The position numbers and the translations under genes are program-made. Below, piece by piece: positions 31,671-40,341 of a stretch of 64,000 nucleotides of DNA. Every line of letters begins with the position of its first letter. Position 1 is the stretch's first letter. The notes beneath the pieces are model-generated. The model ran no database searches. It saw only the letters and a list, made by a program, of their open reading frames with translations, and was not told where the DNA came from. The DNA lies in the NCBI RefSeq assembly GCF_000411975.1, contig NZ_ASXG01000145.1:23579-87578 (forward strand). The letters run 5' to 3'. This stretch comes from Amycolatopsis orientalis DSM 43388 (GTDB taxonomy: Bacteria; Actinomycetota; Actinomycetes; Mycobacteriales; Pseudonocardiaceae).

Positions 31671-33437
31671 GTGGCGGAGCGCAGGACTTATTCGATCGCG
31701 GAACTCGGTCCGCGGTACAAGTGGATCGCGCTGTCCAACACGACGCTCGGGATGCTGATCGCGACGATCAACTCGTCCATCGTGCTGATCGCGCTGCCCG
31801 ACATCTTCAAGGGCATCGGCATCAATCCGCTGGAGCCGTCGAACACGAGCTACCTGCTGTGGATGATCATGGGCTTCCTCGTGGTCACCGCGGTGCTGGT
31901 GGTGGCGTTCGGCAGGCTCGGCGACATGTACGGCCGGGCCAGGATGTACAACCTCGGCTTCGCCGTGTTCACCGTTTCCTCGATCATGCTGGCGATCACC
32001 TGGTTCGACGGCGACGCGGCCGCGCTGTGGCTGATCGGCTGGCGGATTGTGCAGGGCGTCGGCGGCGCGTTCCTGATGGCGAACTCGTCGGCCATCCTCA
32101 CCGACGCGTTCCCGGCCAACCAGCGCGGGCTCGCGCTCGGCATGAACGGCGTCGCGGCCATCGCGGGCTCGTTCCTCGGCCTCGTGGTCGGCGGTGTGCT
32201 GGCGCCGGTGGACTGGAACCTGATCTTCCTGGTGTCGGTGCCGTTCGGCGTGATCGGCACGGTGTGGGCGTACGTCAAACTCCACGACACCGGCGTCCGC
32301 CAGCACGCGAAAATGGACTGGTGGGGCAACATCACCTTCGCGGTCGGCCTCATCTCCGTGCTGGTGGGGATCACCTACGGAATCCAGCCGTACGGCACTT
32401 CGCAGACCGGCTGGGGCAGCCCGATGGTGCTGTCCTGCCTGATCGGCGGAGCCGCGGTGCTGGTCGCGTTCGTGGTGATCGAGACGAAGGTGCCGAACCC
32501 GCTGTTCCGGCTGTCGCTGTTCCGGATCCGCTCGTTCAGCTGGGGCAATCTGGCGAACCTGACGGCGTCGCTCGGCCGCGGCGGGCTGCAGTTCGTGCTG
32601 ATCATCTGGCTGCAGGGAATCTGGTTGCCGCAGCACGGTTTCACCTTCGAGCAGACGCCGCTGTGGGCAGGGATCTACATGCTGCCGCTGACCATCGGCT
32701 TCCTGGTGGCCGCGCCGACGTCCGGCATCCTGTCCGACCGGATCGGCAGCCGCGCGCTCGCCTCCGGCGGCCTGGTCCTCACCGCGCTCACGTTCCTGCT
32801 GCTGACGCTGCTGCCGGTGAACTTCGACTACTGGGCGTTCGCCGGGATCCTGCTGCTCAACGGCATCGGCATGGGCATGTTCTCCTCGCCGAACCGGGCC
32901 GAGGTGATGAACAGCCTTCCCGCCGACGCACGCGGGTCCGGCGCGGGCATGATGACCACCTTCCAGAACGCCGCGATGGTGCTGTCGATCGGCTTCTTCT
33001 TCAGCCTGATCATCGCCGGCCTGTCCGACCACCTGCCGGTCGCGATGTCGCAGGGCCTGACCCAGCACGGCGTTCCCGAGGCGGCCGCGCAACAGGTCGC
33101 CCACCTGCCGGCGGTCGCGGTGCTGTTCGCGGCGTTCCTCGGCTACAACCCGATCCAGCAGCTGCTGGGCGGCCAGCTCGCGCACCTGCCCGCCGACCAG
33201 GCGAGCTTCCTGACCGGCCGCAGCTTCTTCCCGAACCTGATCTCGGGCCCGTTCCAGGACGGCCTCGCGGTGGCGTTCGGCTTCGCGATCGCGGTGTGCC
33301 TGATCGGCGCGGTGGCGTCGCTGCTGACGAAGGACACGAAGAAGGCGCCGGAATCGGTGGGGGAGGAACTGGCCGCGGTGGCTGGGGAATCCGGTGGCGG
33401 ACCTAGCGAGCTGGTGTCTCCCCGGAGCGACCGGTAG
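31671..33437 (+). CDS. MFS drug efflux transporter, DHA2 (14-helix) family
   Basis: The 588-residue inner-membrane proton antiporter has about 14 hydrophobic segments. Motif A is present as GRLGDMYGRARMYNLG and motif C-like residues as GSFLGLVVGG in helix 5. The N-terminus is TLGMLIATINSSIVLIALPD, typical of LfrA/EmrB/QacA-type exporters. The last 120 residues hold two more helices and a charged tail. GTG 31671 has GGGAGAGGGG upstream. Two palindromes in the promoter suggest local repression. Substrates cannot be read from the sequence. Confidence 0.9.
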   Translation: MAERRTYSIAELGPRYKWIALSNTTLGMLIATINSSIVLIALPDIFKGIGINPLEPSNTSYLLWMIMGFLVVTAVLVVAFGRLGDMYGRARMYNLGFAVFTVSSIMLAITWFDGDAAALWLIGWRIVQGVGGAFLMANSSAILTDAFPANQRGLALGMNGVAAIAGSFLGLVVGGVLAPVDWNLIFLVSVPFGVIGTVWAYVKLHDTGVRQHAKMDWWGNITFAVGLISVLVGITYGIQPYGTSQTGWGSPMVLSCLIGGAAVLVAFVVIETKVPNPLFRLSLFRIRSFSWGNLANLTASLGRGGLQFVLIIWLQGIWLPQHGFTFEQTPLWAGIYMLPLTIGFLVAAPTSGILSDRIGSRALASGGLVLTALTFLLLTLLPVNFDYWAFAGILLLNGIGMGMFSSPNRAEVMNSLPADARGSGAGMMTTFQNAAMVLSIGFFFSLIIAGLSDHLPVAMSQGLTQHGVPEAAAQQVAHLPAVAVLFAAFLGYNPIQQLLGGQLAHLPADQASFLTGRSFFPNLISGPFQDGLAVAFGFAIAVCLIGAVASLLTKDTKKAPESVGEELAAVAGESGGGPSELVSPRSDR

Positions 33438-33627
33438 CGGCGTCCGGCCAGAGCACGGCTTGGGCGACGATCACGTTCTCGCCGTTGAAGGTCACCGCGG
33501 GGCCCTCGTGCAGGCGATAGCCGAGCGCGAGGGCTTCGCTGACTCGTCGGCAGAAGGCGGCGTCGTCGGGACCGGTGAGGACTCGGTAGACGGGGAGACC
33601 GTCCGGGGGCGTGCTCATGCCGGTCAT
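33403..33627 (-). CDS. DUF1737 protein
   Basis: The 74-residue protein has the DUF1737 signature YRVLTGPDDAAFCRRVSEAL, then ALGYRLHEGPAVTFNGENVI and AQAVLWP. The family is uncharacterised. ATG 33627 overlaps the stop of the barstar-like gene (ATGA), so the two are coupled; an ATG at 33618 is the alternative. The 3' end overlaps the convergent efflux gene by 35 bases. Confidence 0.82.
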   Translation of the reverse strand: MTGMSTPPDGLPVYRVLTGPDDAAFCRRVSEALALGYRLHEGPAVTFNGENVIVAQAVLWPDAATGRSGETPAR

Positions 33628-34046
33628 GATTTCAGGGGTGCCGCCGTCGCGGCTACGAAGATCGCCACGGACTTCCGTTGCCCCGGCGAGCCGTCCGGAC
33701 ACATCGGGATGTCGGTGAGGTCCCTCAGCACCGACAGGGCGACCGCGAACTCGTCCGGGGAGTTGTCGGCGAATTCCTTGCTGTCGAGCCAGACCAGAAG
33801 CAGTTTGTGCTCGGGGAGGCAGCGCATACCTTCCCAGAGCGAATCGGCGAGGGCGTCCCAGACGTTGACTTTCCCGAGCGGAGGGTCCGTCGGCAGCTGC
33901 GTCTCCACCTGGTCGAAGAACGACTTCTTGCCGGGACCGACGCCTGACAAGACCAGCACCCGGAATCCCTCGCGACTTGCGTGGCGGGTCAACTCGCCAA
34001 GGTCGAGTTCGGCGACCACCGAAAGTCCCGGCTTGATCTCGTCCAT
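33624..34046 (-). CDS. Barstar-family (barnase inhibitor-like) protein
   Basis: The 140-residue protein has the barstar pattern: a first strand-helix (EGFRVLVLSGVGPGKKSFFD), PPLGKVNVWDALADSLWEGM matching the inhibitor's central helix, and the strand HKLLLVWLDSKEF. Barstar blocks the ribonuclease barnase with an acidic helix. No barnase-like gene is seen near, so it may protect against a foreign or distant toxin, or have another partner. ATG 34046 is the first start consistent with the fold. Coupled to the DUF1737 gene. Confidence 0.75.
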   Translation of the reverse strand: MDEIKPGLSVVAELDLGELTRHASREGFRVLVLSGVGPGKKSFFDQVETQLPTDPPLGKVNVWDALADSLWEGMRCLPEHKLLLVWLDSKEFADNSPDEFAVALSVLRDLTDIPMCPDGSPGQRKSVAIFVAATAAPLKS

Positions 34047-34087
34047 GGTCGCGTCAGCGTAGCGGCTGCGCGCCTGTGCGCCGGAAG

Positions 34088-34762
34088 TCACCAGCCGAAG
34101 CTGACCGAGCGGATCTTCACCGGGTGCCTGGGCGCGCCGTCGAGCGGGCCGTTCGGGTCGGCCGGGATGATGCCGTCCGCGACCATCCGGTCGAGGACCT
34201 CCATGCCGCGCACCACCTTGCCGAGCACCGAGTAGTTCGCCGGGATGTGCGCGAACGAGTGCACGATGAAGAACTCGCTGCCGTTCGTGCCCGGGCCCTG
34301 GTTGCCCATCGCGACGGTGCCGCGCTCGTAGGTTTCCTTGCCGGTCACCTCGTCCGGGAATTTGTAGCCCGGGCCGCCCTTTTCGACCTCGTAGATGTCG
34401 CCGCACTGCAGGACGCCGAGGCGTGCGGAGTTCGTCAGCCGCCAGCACTGCGAGCGGTCGTAGAAGTGCTGCAGCACCAGGCTGGTCATGTTCGCCACAG
34501 CGCACGGGGCCGCCCCGGCGCGGTTGAGCCGCACGGTGACCGGGCCGTAGTTGTAGTGGAAGGTGACGTCGACCGTTCCGCGGGTGAGCGCGAACGGCAG
34601 CGGACGCAGTACCGGGCGCGCCGCCGGGTTGTCCGGCGTCGGCGTGAAGGTGCAGCTCACCACTGGCGGCTTCGCCGAAGGGGCAGCGCTGGCCGGGGCC
34701 GCGGTGCACAGGGAAAGACCGGCGAGTACGGCGGCCGCGAGCGCGGCCCAGCGTGGCTTCAT
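34088..34762 (-). CDS. Secreted cyclophilin-type peptidyl-prolyl isomerase
   Basis: The 224-residue protein has a signal peptide (about 1-27) and then a cyclophilin domain. The domain keeps FALTRGTVDVTFHYNYGPVT, the ligand loop around RSQCWRLTNSARLGVLQCGD, YERGTVAMGNQGPGTNGSEFF and NYSVLGKVVRGMEVLD. It should catalyse prolyl cis-trans isomerisation outside the membrane. ATG 34762 gives the signal peptide; upstream codons in frame have no ribosome site. It lies 41 bases after the DUF2631 gene on the same strand. Confidence 0.9.
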   Translation of the reverse strand: MKPRWAALAAAVLAGLSLCTAAPASAAPSAKPPVVSCTFTPTPDNPAARPVLRPLPFALTRGTVDVTFHYNYGPVTVRLNRAGAAPCAVANMTSLVLQHFYDRSQCWRLTNSARLGVLQCGDIYEVEKGGPGYKFPDEVTGKETYERGTVAMGNQGPGTNGSEFFIVHSFAHIPANYSVLGKVVRGMEVLDRMVADGIIPADPNGPLDGAPRHPVKIRSVSFGW

Positions 34763-34803
34763 GGGCCCGGAAACTAGCGAAAGCGCGCTCCCGGCACCAG
34801 TGC

Positions 34804-35058
34804 TTACTTGCGCCAGGCGGTGCGGCTCTTGCGCAGGTCGAGCAGCAGAAGCAGGACGATGAACGCGGCCAGGCCGACGAGCCACACGTTCTCGGTGTTG
34901 TTCTCGTGGTTGCCCTTGAGCATCAGCAGCAGGATGACCGCGGACACCCAGCCGGCGATGCGGGTGGCCTTCGGGAACGAGCCGTGCCAGCCCCACTCCG
35001 CCGACGGCTCGTCGCGCGGGTCGACCTCGGGGCGCTTCTCGACCGCCTTGCCTGCCAC
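34804..35058 (-). CDS. DUF2631 membrane protein
   Basis: The 84-residue protein has the actinobacterial DUF2631 pattern: charged start, WGWHGSFPKATRIAGWVSA, then two hydrophobic helices (about 35-50 and 58-74) and a basic end. GTG 35058 has AAGGAG 6 bases upstream. This gene commonly sits next to dxr in actinobacteria, here divergently. Its function is unknown. Confidence 0.85.
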   Translation of the reverse strand: MAGKAVEKRPEVDPRDEPSAEWGWHGSFPKATRIAGWVSAVILLLMLKGNHENNTENVWLVGLAAFIVLLLLLDLRKSRTAWRK

Positions 35059-35137
35059 GACCACTCCTTCAAACCGCCTGACGTTGTGCCCTCGCATGAT
35101 CCCACACCGCTGGCCGCCGCACGGACACGACCCGGGC

Positions 35138-35143
35138 CATAAT
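35138..35143 (+). promoter_or_regulatory. -10 box CATAAT of dxr
   Basis: CATAAT ends 8 bases before ATG 35152, and no Shine-Dalgarno sequence lies between, so a leaderless or near-leaderless mRNA is likely. No clear -35 is seen. Confidence 0.45.
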
Positions 35144-35151
35144 GCTTGCCG

Positions 35152-36348
35152 ATGACTACTTCGCGAAGCGTCCTCGTGCTGGGTTCCACCGGGTCCATCG
35201 GGACTCAGGCGCTCGACGTCGCCGCACGTAACCCGCATTTGTTCACGATCGCCGGCCTCGCCGCCGGCGGTTCCGATCCGGCGGCAATCGCCGAGCAAGC
35301 GATCGCCCACGAAGTAGCGGCCATCGCCGTGACGAAGCCCACGGCGGTCGAAGACGTGCAGCTCGCGCTGTACGCCGAGGCCCAGCGCCGGGGGTACGCG
35401 AAGGGCGAGTTCCGTCTCCCGCGCATCCTCGCCGGTGCGGACGCGGTGGCCGAGCTGATCGACTCGGTTCGGGTCGACGTCGTGCTCAACGGGCTGCCCG
35501 GCTCGCTTGGCCTCGAGCCGACGCTGCGCGCGCTCGCCACCGGCGCGACGCTCGCGCTGGCCAACAAGGAATCCCTGATCGCCGGCGGTCCGCTGGTGCT
35601 CGCCGCGGCGAAGCCGGGACAGCTGGTGCCGGTCGACTCCGAACATTCGGCGATGGCGCAAGCACTGCGTTCCGGGGAGGACAACGAGGTCGCGCGGCTG
35701 GTGCTGACCGCGTCCGGCGGCCCGTTCCGCGGCAAGAAGCGCGCGGACCTCGGCGAGGTCACCGTCGAACAGGCGATGGCGCACCCGACGTGGTCGATGG
35801 GCCGGTTGGTCACCATCAACTCGGCCACGCTGGTGAACAAGGGCCTGGAGCTGATCGAGGCGTCGCTGCTGTTCGGCGTCGAACCCGCGCGGATCGACGT
35901 GACGGTGCATCCGCAGTCCATCGTGCACTCCATGGTCACCTTCGCCGACGGCTCCACGATCGCCCAGGCGAGCCCGCCGGACATGCGGCTGCCGATCGCC
36001 CTGGCGCTCAACTGGCCGCACCGCGTGCCCGGCGCGGCCGCGGCGTGCTCCTGGGACACGGCGGCGAGCTGGACCTTCGAGCCGGTCGACAACGAGGCGT
36101 TCCCGGCGGTCGAGCTGGCTCGCGAAGCCGGGACCGCGGGCGGGTGCCTTCCCGCGGTTTTCAACGCGGCGAACGAGGAATCGGTGGCTGCGTTCCTGGC
36201 CGGCAAGGCCACGTTCCTGTCGATTGTGGACACTGTGTCGCGGGTGGTGTCCGACGCGGACGAATGGCGGCGCGAACCCCGTGACGTCGCGGACGTGCTG
36301 GCCGCCGAGCAGTGGGCCCGCACCCGGGCCGCCGAGCTGCTGGGATGA
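35152..36348 (+). CDS. dxr: 1-deoxy-D-xylulose 5-phosphate reductoisomerase
   Basis: This enzyme makes 2-C-methyl-D-erythritol 4-phosphate from DXP with NADPH, the second step of the MEP isoprenoid pathway and the fosmidomycin target. The 398-residue protein shows the NADPH loop LGSTGSIGTQALDV, LANKESLIAGG, the metal/substrate residues VDSEHSAM, and the flexible loop GGPFRGKK with HPTWSMG. HPQSIVHSMV follows. ATG 35152 is preferred to TTG 35146 because of the -10 box spacing. It begins the dxr-rip1-ispG block. Confidence 0.96.
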   Translation: MTTSRSVLVLGSTGSIGTQALDVAARNPHLFTIAGLAAGGSDPAAIAEQAIAHEVAAIAVTKPTAVEDVQLALYAEAQRRGYAKGEFRLPRILAGADAVAELIDSVRVDVVLNGLPGSLGLEPTLRALATGATLALANKESLIAGGPLVLAAAKPGQLVPVDSEHSAMAQALRSGEDNEVARLVLTASGGPFRGKKRADLGEVTVEQAMAHPTWSMGRLVTINSATLVNKGLELIEASLLFGVEPARIDVTVHPQSIVHSMVTFADGSTIAQASPPDMRLPIALALNWPHRVPGAAAACSWDTAASWTFEPVDNEAFPAVELAREAGTAGGCLPAVFNAANEESVAAFLAGKATFLSIVDTVSRVVSDADEWRREPRDVADVLAAEQWARTRAAELLG

Positions 36349-36520
36349 GCGCGACCGGTGCGCGCGGCCGCGCCGGTCGATGCAACACTGGTTTCACGCT
36401 GGCGGCGGATACTTGAACCCGAAACTTCCCGGGTGGTCTCGCCGCCTGAAGCCGTGGAAGACGACGAAACCTGCCGCCACCGCCTCGCGGGTCGCGGCTG
36501 AGGGGTGAGGTGGCTGGCCC

Positions 36521-37723
36521 GTGCTTGCCTATGTGATCGGCGTGGTGCTTTTCGCGCTCGCGATCTGTTTGTCGGTCGCGTTGCACGAAGCGGGCCACAT
36601 GGTCACCGCCCGGATGTTCGGGATGCGGGTCCGCCGGTACTTCGTCGGCTTCGGCCCGACGGTGTTCTCCTTCCGGCGCGGCGAGACCGAATACGGCCTC
36701 AAGGCGATCCCGCTCGGCGGCTTCTGCGACATCGCGGGCATGACCGCGCTCGACGAGGTCACCGCGGAAGAGGCGCCGCGGGCGATGTGGCGGTTCAAGG
36801 CCTGGAAGCGGACCGTCGTGATGTCGGCCGGTTCCATCACGCACTTCCTGCTCGGCTTCATCGTGCTGTTCGTCATGGCCGCGACCATGGGCCTGCCGAA
36901 CGTGGATCTGAAGCCCATCGCCGCGCAGATCTCCGATTGCGTGCAGAACGCCACCACGGTCGAGCAGGCCAACAACCCGGTCTGCAAACCGGGCGACCCG
37001 GCGCCCGCCAAACAGGCCGGGATCCTGCCGGGCGACCAGGTGCTGTCCGTGGCGGGCAAACCCACTCCGACCTGGGACGACATGGTGAACCAGGTGCAGT
37101 CGCTCTCCGGTCCGGTCCCGGTGGTCGTGAAACGCGACGGGGTCGAGCGGACGTTCACCGTCGACATTCCGAAGGTGACCCGTCCCACCGGGAACGGCGG
37201 CACCCATTCGGTGGGCGCGGTGGGCATCGCCCGCGCCACCTCGATCCACTACAGCGTGCTCGGCGCGTTCGGCGGCGCGACCTCGTTCACCGGCGACATG
37301 TTCGCCCGCACGTGGGACGGGCTGATGGCCTTCCCGAAGCGCATCCCGGCGGTCTTCAACTCGATCTTCGGCGCCCAGCGCGACCCGGACACCCCGGTCA
37401 GCGTGGTCGGCGCGAGCCGGCTCGGCGGCGAGGCGGTCGAGGCCGGGCTGTGGCAGGTCTTCCTGCTGCTGCTGGCCAGCCTGAACTTCTTCATCGGCGT
37501 GTTCAACCTGCTGCCGCTGCTGCCGATGGACGGCGGGCACATCGCCATCGTCTGGTACGAGCGGGTGCGCGACTGGCTGCGCGGCCTGCGCGGCAAACCC
37601 GCGGGCGGCCCGGTCGACTACACGAAGCTGTCCGCGATCACGATGGTGCTGGTGGTGATCGGCGGCGGGGTCACGCTGCTCACGGTGACCGCGGACATCG
37701 TCAACCCGATCCGCCTGCAGTAA
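36521..37723 (+). CDS. rip1: Site-2 intramembrane metalloprotease
   Basis: This RseP/Rip1-type protease cleaves membrane-bound anti-sigma factors and other proteins within the bilayer. The 400-residue protein has HEAGH in the first helix (zinc site) and the second metal motif NLLPLLPMDGGH near the C-terminus. A periplasmic PDZ domain lies between them (about 130-220: KQAGILPGDQVLSVAGKPTP). About four membrane helices are seen. Mycobacterium tuberculosis Rip1 sits in the same dxr-rip1-ispG order. GTG 36521 has GAGG 10 bases upstream. Confidence 0.94.
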   Translation: MLAYVIGVVLFALAICLSVALHEAGHMVTARMFGMRVRRYFVGFGPTVFSFRRGETEYGLKAIPLGGFCDIAGMTALDEVTAEEAPRAMWRFKAWKRTVVMSAGSITHFLLGFIVLFVMAATMGLPNVDLKPIAAQISDCVQNATTVEQANNPVCKPGDPAPAKQAGILPGDQVLSVAGKPTPTWDDMVNQVQSLSGPVPVVVKRDGVERTFTVDIPKVTRPTGNGGTHSVGAVGIARATSIHYSVLGAFGGATSFTGDMFARTWDGLMAFPKRIPAVFNSIFGAQRDPDTPVSVVGASRLGGEAVEAGLWQVFLLLLASLNFFIGVFNLLPLLPMDGGHIAIVWYERVRDWLRGLRGKPAGGPVDYTKLSAITMVLVVIGGGVTLLTVTADIVNPIRLQ

Positions 37724-37829
37724 CCGCGCGCACCGGCCGGGTCACGTACGCGAGCCCGGTCGCCCGACCGGGGGTAACGCTGCTCACCGCGTCGGCTGAC
37801 TTCGTTGAACCGCACCCGGGCGAGGTGGG

Positions 37830-37835
37830 TACGCT
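37830..37835 (+). promoter_or_regulatory. -10 box TACGCT of ispG
   Basis: TACGCT ends 6 bases before GTG 37842, and TTGAAC at 37805-37810 is a possible -35 (19-base spacer). This places transcription at the start codon, suggesting a leaderless mRNA, although GGAAG also precedes the GTG. Confidence 0.5.
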
Positions 37836-37841
37836 GGAAGC

Positions 37842-38993
37842 GTGACCGTCGCGTTAGGTATGCCCGCTCTGCCCCCGCCCGTTCTCGCCGAGCGCCGCAA
37901 GACCCGCCAGCTGATGGTGGGGTCGGTGGGAGTCGGCAGCGACCACCCGATCTCGGTGCAGTCGATGACCACGACGCTGACCGCCGACGTCAACGCCACC
38001 CTGCAGCAGATCGCCGAGCTGACCGCGGCCGGCTGCGACATCGTGCGCGTCGCGTGCCCGTCGGCCGACGACGCCGAGGCGCTGCCCGCGATCGCGAAGA
38101 AGTCGCAGATCCCGGTGATCGCCGACATCCACTTCCAGCCCAAGTACGTGTTCGCCGCGATCGAGGCGGGCTGCGCCGCGGTCCGGGTGAACCCGGGCAA
38201 CATCCGCAAGTTCGACGACCAGGTCAAGGAAATCGCGCAGGCCGCGAAGGACCACGGCACGCCGATCCGGATCGGCGTCAACGCCGGGTCGCTCGACAAG
38301 CGGCTGCTCGAGAAGCACGGCAAGGCCACCCCGGAAGCGCTCGCCGAATCGGCGATGTGGGAGGCCTCGCTGTTCGCCGAGCACGATTTCCACGACATCA
38401 AGATCTCGGTCAAGCACAACGACCCGGTCGTGATGGTGCGCGCCTACGAGCTGCTCGCCGAGCAGTGCGATTACCCGCTGCACCTAGGCGTCACCGAGGC
38501 CGGGCCAGCGTTCCAGGGCACCATCAAGTCCGCCGTCGCGTTCGGCGCGCTGCTGCGCCAGGGCATCGGCGACACCATCCGGGTGTCGCTGTCCGCGCCG
38601 CCGGTGGAGGAGGTCAAGGTCGGCACGCAGATCCTGCAGTCGCTGAACCTGCGGCCGCGGAAGCTGGAGATCGTGTCGTGCCCGTCCTGCGGACGCGCGC
38701 AGGTCGACGTCTACACCCTCGCCGACCAGGTCACCGCCGGGCTGGAGGGGATGGAAATCCCGCTGCGCGTCGCGGTGATGGGCTGCGTCGTGAACGGCCC
38801 CGGCGAGGCCCGCGAGGCCGACCTCGGCGTCGCGTCCGGCAACGGCAAGGGCCAGATCTTCGTCAAGGGCGAGGTCATCAAGACCGTGCCCGAGCACGCG
38901 ATCGTGGAAACCCTGATCGAGGAAGCCATGCGGATCGCCGAGGAATCCGGCGAATCGATCGGCGAGGGCACGCCGAGCGTCACCGTCGGCTGA
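37842..38993 (+). CDS. ispG: 4-hydroxy-3-methylbut-2-enyl diphosphate synthase (flavodoxin)
   Basis: This 4Fe-4S enzyme converts MEcPP to HMBPP near the end of the MEP pathway. The 383-residue protein has the TIM-barrel start PISVQSMTTTLTADVNATL and VRVNPGNI. The Fe-S ligands lie in IVSCPSCGRAQVD and VMGCVVNGPGEAREADLG. GTG 37842 is the start. Together with dxr it supplies isoprenoid precursors; a terminator follows directly. Confidence 0.96.
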   Translation: MTVALGMPALPPPVLAERRKTRQLMVGSVGVGSDHPISVQSMTTTLTADVNATLQQIAELTAAGCDIVRVACPSADDAEALPAIAKKSQIPVIADIHFQPKYVFAAIEAGCAAVRVNPGNIRKFDDQVKEIAQAAKDHGTPIRIGVNAGSLDKRLLEKHGKATPEALAESAMWEASLFAEHDFHDIKISVKHNDPVVMVRAYELLAEQCDYPLHLGVTEAGPAFQGTIKSAVAFGALLRQGIGDTIRVSLSAPPVEEVKVGTQILQSLNLRPRKLEIVSCPSCGRAQVDVYTLADQVTAGLEGMEIPLRVAVMGCVVNGPGEAREADLGVASGNGKGQIFVKGEVIKTVPEHAIVETLIEEAMRIAEESGESIGEGTPSVTVG

Positions 38994-39011
38994 GTTTCTT
39001 TCCGCGGAACG

Positions 39012-39042
39012 GGCTCCCCGGCTTCGGCCAGGGAGCCTTTTC
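39012..39042 (+). terminator. Rho-independent terminator of ispG
   Basis: GGCTCCC (39012-39018) pairs with GGGAGCC (39031-39037), followed by TTTT. It lies 18 bases after the ispG stop. Confidence 0.75.
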
Positions 39043-39047
39043 CTGTT

Positions 39048-39518
39048 TCAGCGGCGTTCCAGCAGGACGACCGGGACCTGCCTCCCGGAAGCTGCCTCGA
39101 ATTCGGCGAATTTCGGGACCAGCGCGATCTGTTTCGCCCAGATCCGGGCACGCTCCTCCCCAGCGGTCAGCCGTGCTTCGACCGGGATTTCTTCCGCGCC
39201 CGCCTCGACGACGGTCCGCGGATTCGCCATGAGGTTGCGGTGCCACGCGGGGTCGCGCGGGCTGCCGCCGTGCGTGCCGAAGATCGCCCAGCTGTCGCCG
39301 ACCGGCTGGTAGAACAGCGGACTGATCCGCGCTTTCCCGGTTTTCGCCCCGATGTGGTGCACGAGAATCAGCGGCATTCCTCTTTCCGGAAATCCCGGCA
39401 TTCGCGGTGGTATCGGACGACCCGCCGCCATTTCCTCCGGACTGCTCCAGGCGGCGTATCCGCCGTTCTCCCGAAGTTCGGCGATGATCCGGACATTCCA
39501 GTCGGCGAGGGTGGGCAC
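39048..39518 (-). CDS. Deazaflavin (F420)-dependent nitroreductase-family protein
   Basis: The 156-residue protein belongs to the split beta-barrel DDN/FDOR family (LILVHHIGAKTGKARISPLF; SWAIFGTHGGSPRDPAWHRN; NPRTVVEAGAEEIPVEARLT). Members reduce quinones, nitro compounds or other substrates with F420H2. GTG 39518 is fixed by AAGGAG 6 bases upstream. It is divergent from a TetR gene across two matched operators and is therefore probably TetR-repressed. The substrate is unknown. Confidence 0.88.
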   Translation of the reverse strand: MPTLADWNVRIIAELRENGGYAAWSSPEEMAAGRPIPPRMPGFPERGMPLILVHHIGAKTGKARISPLFYQPVGDSWAIFGTHGGSPRDPAWHRNLMANPRTVVEAGAEEIPVEARLTAGEERARIWAKQIALVPKFAEFEAASGRQVPVVLLERR

Positions 39519-39536
39519 GGCATCTCCTTCGCTAGG

Positions 39537-39584
39537 CGGAGCACTTGCTCCGAAAAGTAGCACACTAGGAGGAGCAAGTGCTCC
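39537..39584. promoter_or_regulatory. Two copies of a 14-bp operator between reductase and TetR genes
   Basis: GGAGCACTTGCTCC (39538-39551) and its exact reverse complement GGAGCAAGTGCTCC (39571-39584) are near-palindromes with 6-bp arms, 33 bases apart. They lie between the divergent starts and are the likely binding sites of the adjacent TetR protein. Confidence 0.75.
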
Positions 39585-39607
39585 GGTTAAGCGGGTATGC
39601 TCGGCGC

Positions 39608-40213
39608 ATGGCCGTGGCTGAACCGCACACCACCCCGCGTCGACGTGCCGTGCGCGCGGACGCGATCCGCAACCGCGAGGCGATCGTCGAAGCCGCCGCG
39701 GAGGTGCTGGCGGAGCAGGGAGCCGCAGTCGACGTCCGCGAAATCGCCCGGCGCAGCGGGGTCGGCATGGGGACGCTGTACCGGCATTTCCCGAAGAAGG
39801 AAGACCTGGTCCGGACAGTCCTGGACCAGGACTTCTCCCGGTGGGCCGAGGCCGCGCGCCAAGCCGCGATCGACGCGGAAGACCCGTGGGCGGCGCTGAC
39901 GGACTTCTATCGCCAGGCGTTGTCCGGCTGTGCCCGGCACCGCGCGCTGATGGAGAGCTTCGCGCTGACCTGGACGGACCCCGACGCCGCCGGGATCCCG
40001 CGGCTCCGCGCGGTTCTGGAGGAGCTGCGGGTCCGGGCTGCGGAGTTGCTGCGGCCTGGGATTACTGCGGATGATCTGGTGTTGCTGCTGATTTCGCTGG
40101 GGTACGCGGCGCAGTGCACGGATGCGGGCGGGCCGCAGATGTGGCAGCGGTTGCTGCGGGTTTCCCTGGACGGGTTGCGGGCGGAGCATCGGGAGCCGTT
40201 GCCGGAGGGCTAG
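39608..40213 (+). CDS. TetR family regulator of the deazaflavin reductase
   Basis: The 201-residue protein has a TetR helix-turn-helix at about 18-65 (VDVREIARRSGVGMGTLYRH then FPKKEDLVRTVL) and a helical ligand domain of the SACE_7040/TetR_C group (FYRQALSGCARHRALMESFA). ATG 39608 gives the natural N-terminus; an upstream GTG would lie in the operator. Paired sites upstream suggest it represses itself and the reductase gene. Confidence 0.9.
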   Translation: MAVAEPHTTPRRRAVRADAIRNREAIVEAAAEVLAEQGAAVDVREIARRSGVGMGTLYRHFPKKEDLVRTVLDQDFSRWAEAARQAAIDAEDPWAALTDFYRQALSGCARHRALMESFALTWTDPDAAGIPRLRAVLEELRVRAAELLRPGITADDLVLLLISLGYAAQCTDAGGPQMWQRLLRVSLDGLRAEHREPLPEG

Positions 40214-40341
40214 TCGTCTCCACTGGAAGCGATCTCGAAGACGCCGCCGCCTTCGCGCGGCTGCCAGGACCATCGCACGCGTCTGACTAGATGCGGTGCC
40301 AGTCGCTTGCCGGGGTTTCTCGGTCGACTGCTTCGATAACG

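Noticed and set aside
36349..36520. A possible small gene between dxr and rip1
   Set aside because: The only in-frame stretch is a shadow continuing from inside dxr. There is no separate start with a ribosome site.
40214..40341. Coding-like C-terminal fragment on the minus strand ending VFEIASSGDD
   Set aside because: Only about 40 codons without a start codon or ribosome site. It may be a gene remnant but cannot be supported.
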